From assembly GCA_013816275.1 (NCBI GenBank), contig JACDER010000128.1, forward strand, positions 1 to 5,359: a DNA stretch of 5,359 bases. The letters are read 5' to 3'. The notes below the pieces were generated by a model that worked only from the letters and a program-made list of their open reading frames with translations, was not told the origin of the DNA and made no database searches. Position numbers and translations under genes: made by a program. Source of the stretch: Actinomycetota bacterium. Its GTDB lineage: Bacteria > Actinomycetota > Thermoleophilia > Gaiellales > Gaiellaceae. Of this stretch, positions 4,847 through 5,359 are shown in pieces (the stretch's first letter is position 1; every line of letters begins with the position of its first letter).

Positions 4847-5095
4847 ATGGCGTACGACGAAGAGAGAATCGCACGGCTCCTGAAGGCGCTCCCGCCCGCA
4901 CCGGAAGCGTGGGTCAAGGCGGCTCAGGAGCTTCCCCGCTCGCGGCAGGCGCTCGACGAGATCGTCGCCCGCGCGGAGGCGGACCTGCAGTTCAGGAAAG
5001 CGTTGATCGCGGATCTCGAAGCGGCCCTCGCCGCAGAAGGCTTCGAGCCCGACGAGCGCACGCTCGAACGGCTCCGCGATCGCTTCGCCTCGTAG
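4847..5095 (+). CDS. 82-residue soluble helical protein downstream of the sigma factor, function unknown
   Basis: A small charged protein starting MAYDEERIARLLKALPPAPEAW, with no signal peptide, no membrane segment and no cysteine, so it is not a zinc-binding anti-sigma factor. It appears to be three helices: about 4-14, then after the PPAPEAW turn 20-29 and 31-43 (with RQALDEIVARAEAD), and a last part 44-80 with FRKALIADLEAALAAEGFEPDERTLERLRDRF. The ATG is five bases after the sigma stop; GAGGA (4841-4845) lies almost against the ATG, too close for an ideal SD, so translational coupling to the sigma gene is likely. The position suggests a regulatory partner (inhibitor, adaptor or co-factor) of the sigma factor. 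I do not know a named family. The C-terminal half also resembles, loosely, Nif11/nitrile-hydratase-type RiPP leader peptides, but no core peptide follows. Confidence 0.75.
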   Translation: MAYDEERIARLLKALPPAPEAWVKAAQELPRSRQALDEIVARAEADLQFRKALIADLEAALAAEGFEPDERTLERLRDRFAS

Positions 5096-5098
5096 AAT
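5093..5098 (+). promoter_or_regulatory. Putative -10 box TAGAAT of the cyclodeaminase gene, on the preceding stop codon
   Basis: The same hexamer as before the tRNA gene, again beginning with the TAG stop of the gene upstream. It ends nine bases before the proposed CTG start at 5108. No SD lies between 5096 and 5107 and no -35 is evident. Confidence 0.45.
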
Positions 5099-5107
5099 CC
5101 CGTCCTT

Positions 5108-5359
5108 CTGACGGACGATCTCCTCGATCTGCGGGTCGGCGAGCTGCTCGATCTCCTCGCCTCTGACTCTCCTGCGCCCGCAGGAGGGTCGGTGGCTGCT
5201 CTCACGGTTGCGATGTCGGCCGGGCTCGTAGCGATGGCCGCCCGCGTGTCGGGCGACGCCGGCGGCATAGCTCAGGCGGAGTCGATCCGCGCCCGTGTCG
5301 CGCCGCTCGCGGCGGAGGACGCGCGCGCCTACCGGGATGCGCTCGCCGCAATGCATGCG
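5108..5359 (+). CDS. Cyclodeaminase/cyclohydrolase family protein (FTCD C-terminal / FchA-like), 5' part, probable CTG start
   Basis: The first 84 residues of a protein whose opening matches the formimidoyl-tetrahydrofolate cyclodeaminase / methenyl-tetrahydrofolate cyclohydrolase family: an N-terminal helix (DLRVGELLDLLASD, residues 7-20), then the family's Gly-rich element, here SPAPAGGSVAAL (21-32), a small-residue helix (TVAMSAGLVAMAARVSG) and a helix with LAAEDARAYRDALAA. Members act on folate one-carbon units in the cytoplasm and usually have about 200 residues, so more than half lies beyond the window. One Gly of the usual PGGGS is Ala (25). The frame is closed by TAG at 5093-5095, and between there and the Gly-rich element there is no ATG, GTG or TTG; the first GTG (5192) falls inside the conserved element. 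CTG 5108 gives the expected N-terminus length. CTG at 5129 is a less likely alternative. There is no SD. Confidence 0.82.
   Translation, partial: MTDDLLDLRVGELLDLLASDSPAPAGGSVAALTVAMSAGLVAMAARVSGDAGGIAQAESIRARVAPLAAEDARAYRDALAAMHA

Noticed and set aside
5100..5114. CCGTC/GACGG hairpin around the proposed CTG start
   Set aside because: If transcription begins near 5105-5108, as the TAGAAT box suggests, the left arm is not in the RNA; five pairs are also common by chance.
1..5359. CRISPR array, insertion sequence, phage gene or biosynthetic cluster
   Set aside because: No regular short repeats with spacers, no transposase, integrase or terminal inverted repeats, and no biosynthetic enzymes were seen; the only repeat is inside the coding sequence at 1927-2334.

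Overview
The window is high-GC DNA, densely packed with short intergenic gaps. It carries an actinobacterial-type lipoprotein of the arylsulfotransferase (ASST) family, an ECF sigma factor, and start sites that mostly lack a Shine-Dalgarno (SD) sequence but have a TANNNT box just upstream. Together these suggest a soil-type actinobacterium, plausibly of the class Thermoleophilia. That placement is inference from gene style and base composition, not from a marker gene.

Left block, + strand, 1-1744. The window opens inside the ATP-binding domain of an ABC exporter (1-501). It is followed by a small secreted four-cysteine protein of unknown function (513-929), a polytopic membrane protein (959-1660) and a tRNA-Gln(CUG) gene (1674-1744). 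Each of the last three has a TANNNT -10-like box 8-10 nt before its start. In two cases the box is built on the TAG stop codon of the gene before it.

Middle block, 1745-4238. An 83-bp leader holds two TTGTAA words 11 bp apart and a small hairpin around an excellent SD. It precedes a secreted protein (1828-2349) made of three copies of a roughly 37-residue unit, each bounded by two cysteines and ending in NAFGKCV. I do not recognise this repeat as a named family. A 15-bp hairpin (2372-2407) separates it from the convergent ASST-family lipoprotein gene (2409-4238, minus strand), which has a lipobox, an N-terminal Ig-like region, a propeller-type core and a C-terminal fibronectin-III-like tail.

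Right block, 4239-5359. A 51-bp divergent promoter region drives the lipoprotein gene to the left and, to the right, an ECF-type sigma factor (4290-4841). An 82-residue soluble protein (4847-5095) follows 5 bp downstream and is presumably co-transcribed. The window ends inside a folate cyclodeaminase/cyclohydrolase-type gene. Its reading frame has no ATG, GTG or TTG at a sensible position, and it most likely starts at a CTG (5108) behind a TAGAAT box built on the previous stop codon.

The most interesting points are the recurring leaderless-type starts with stop-embedded -10 boxes, the probable CTG start, the Cys/Asn repeat protein with an SD-embedding hairpin, and the small partner of the sigma factor. 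I saw no mobile element, CRISPR array, rRNA or phage gene.
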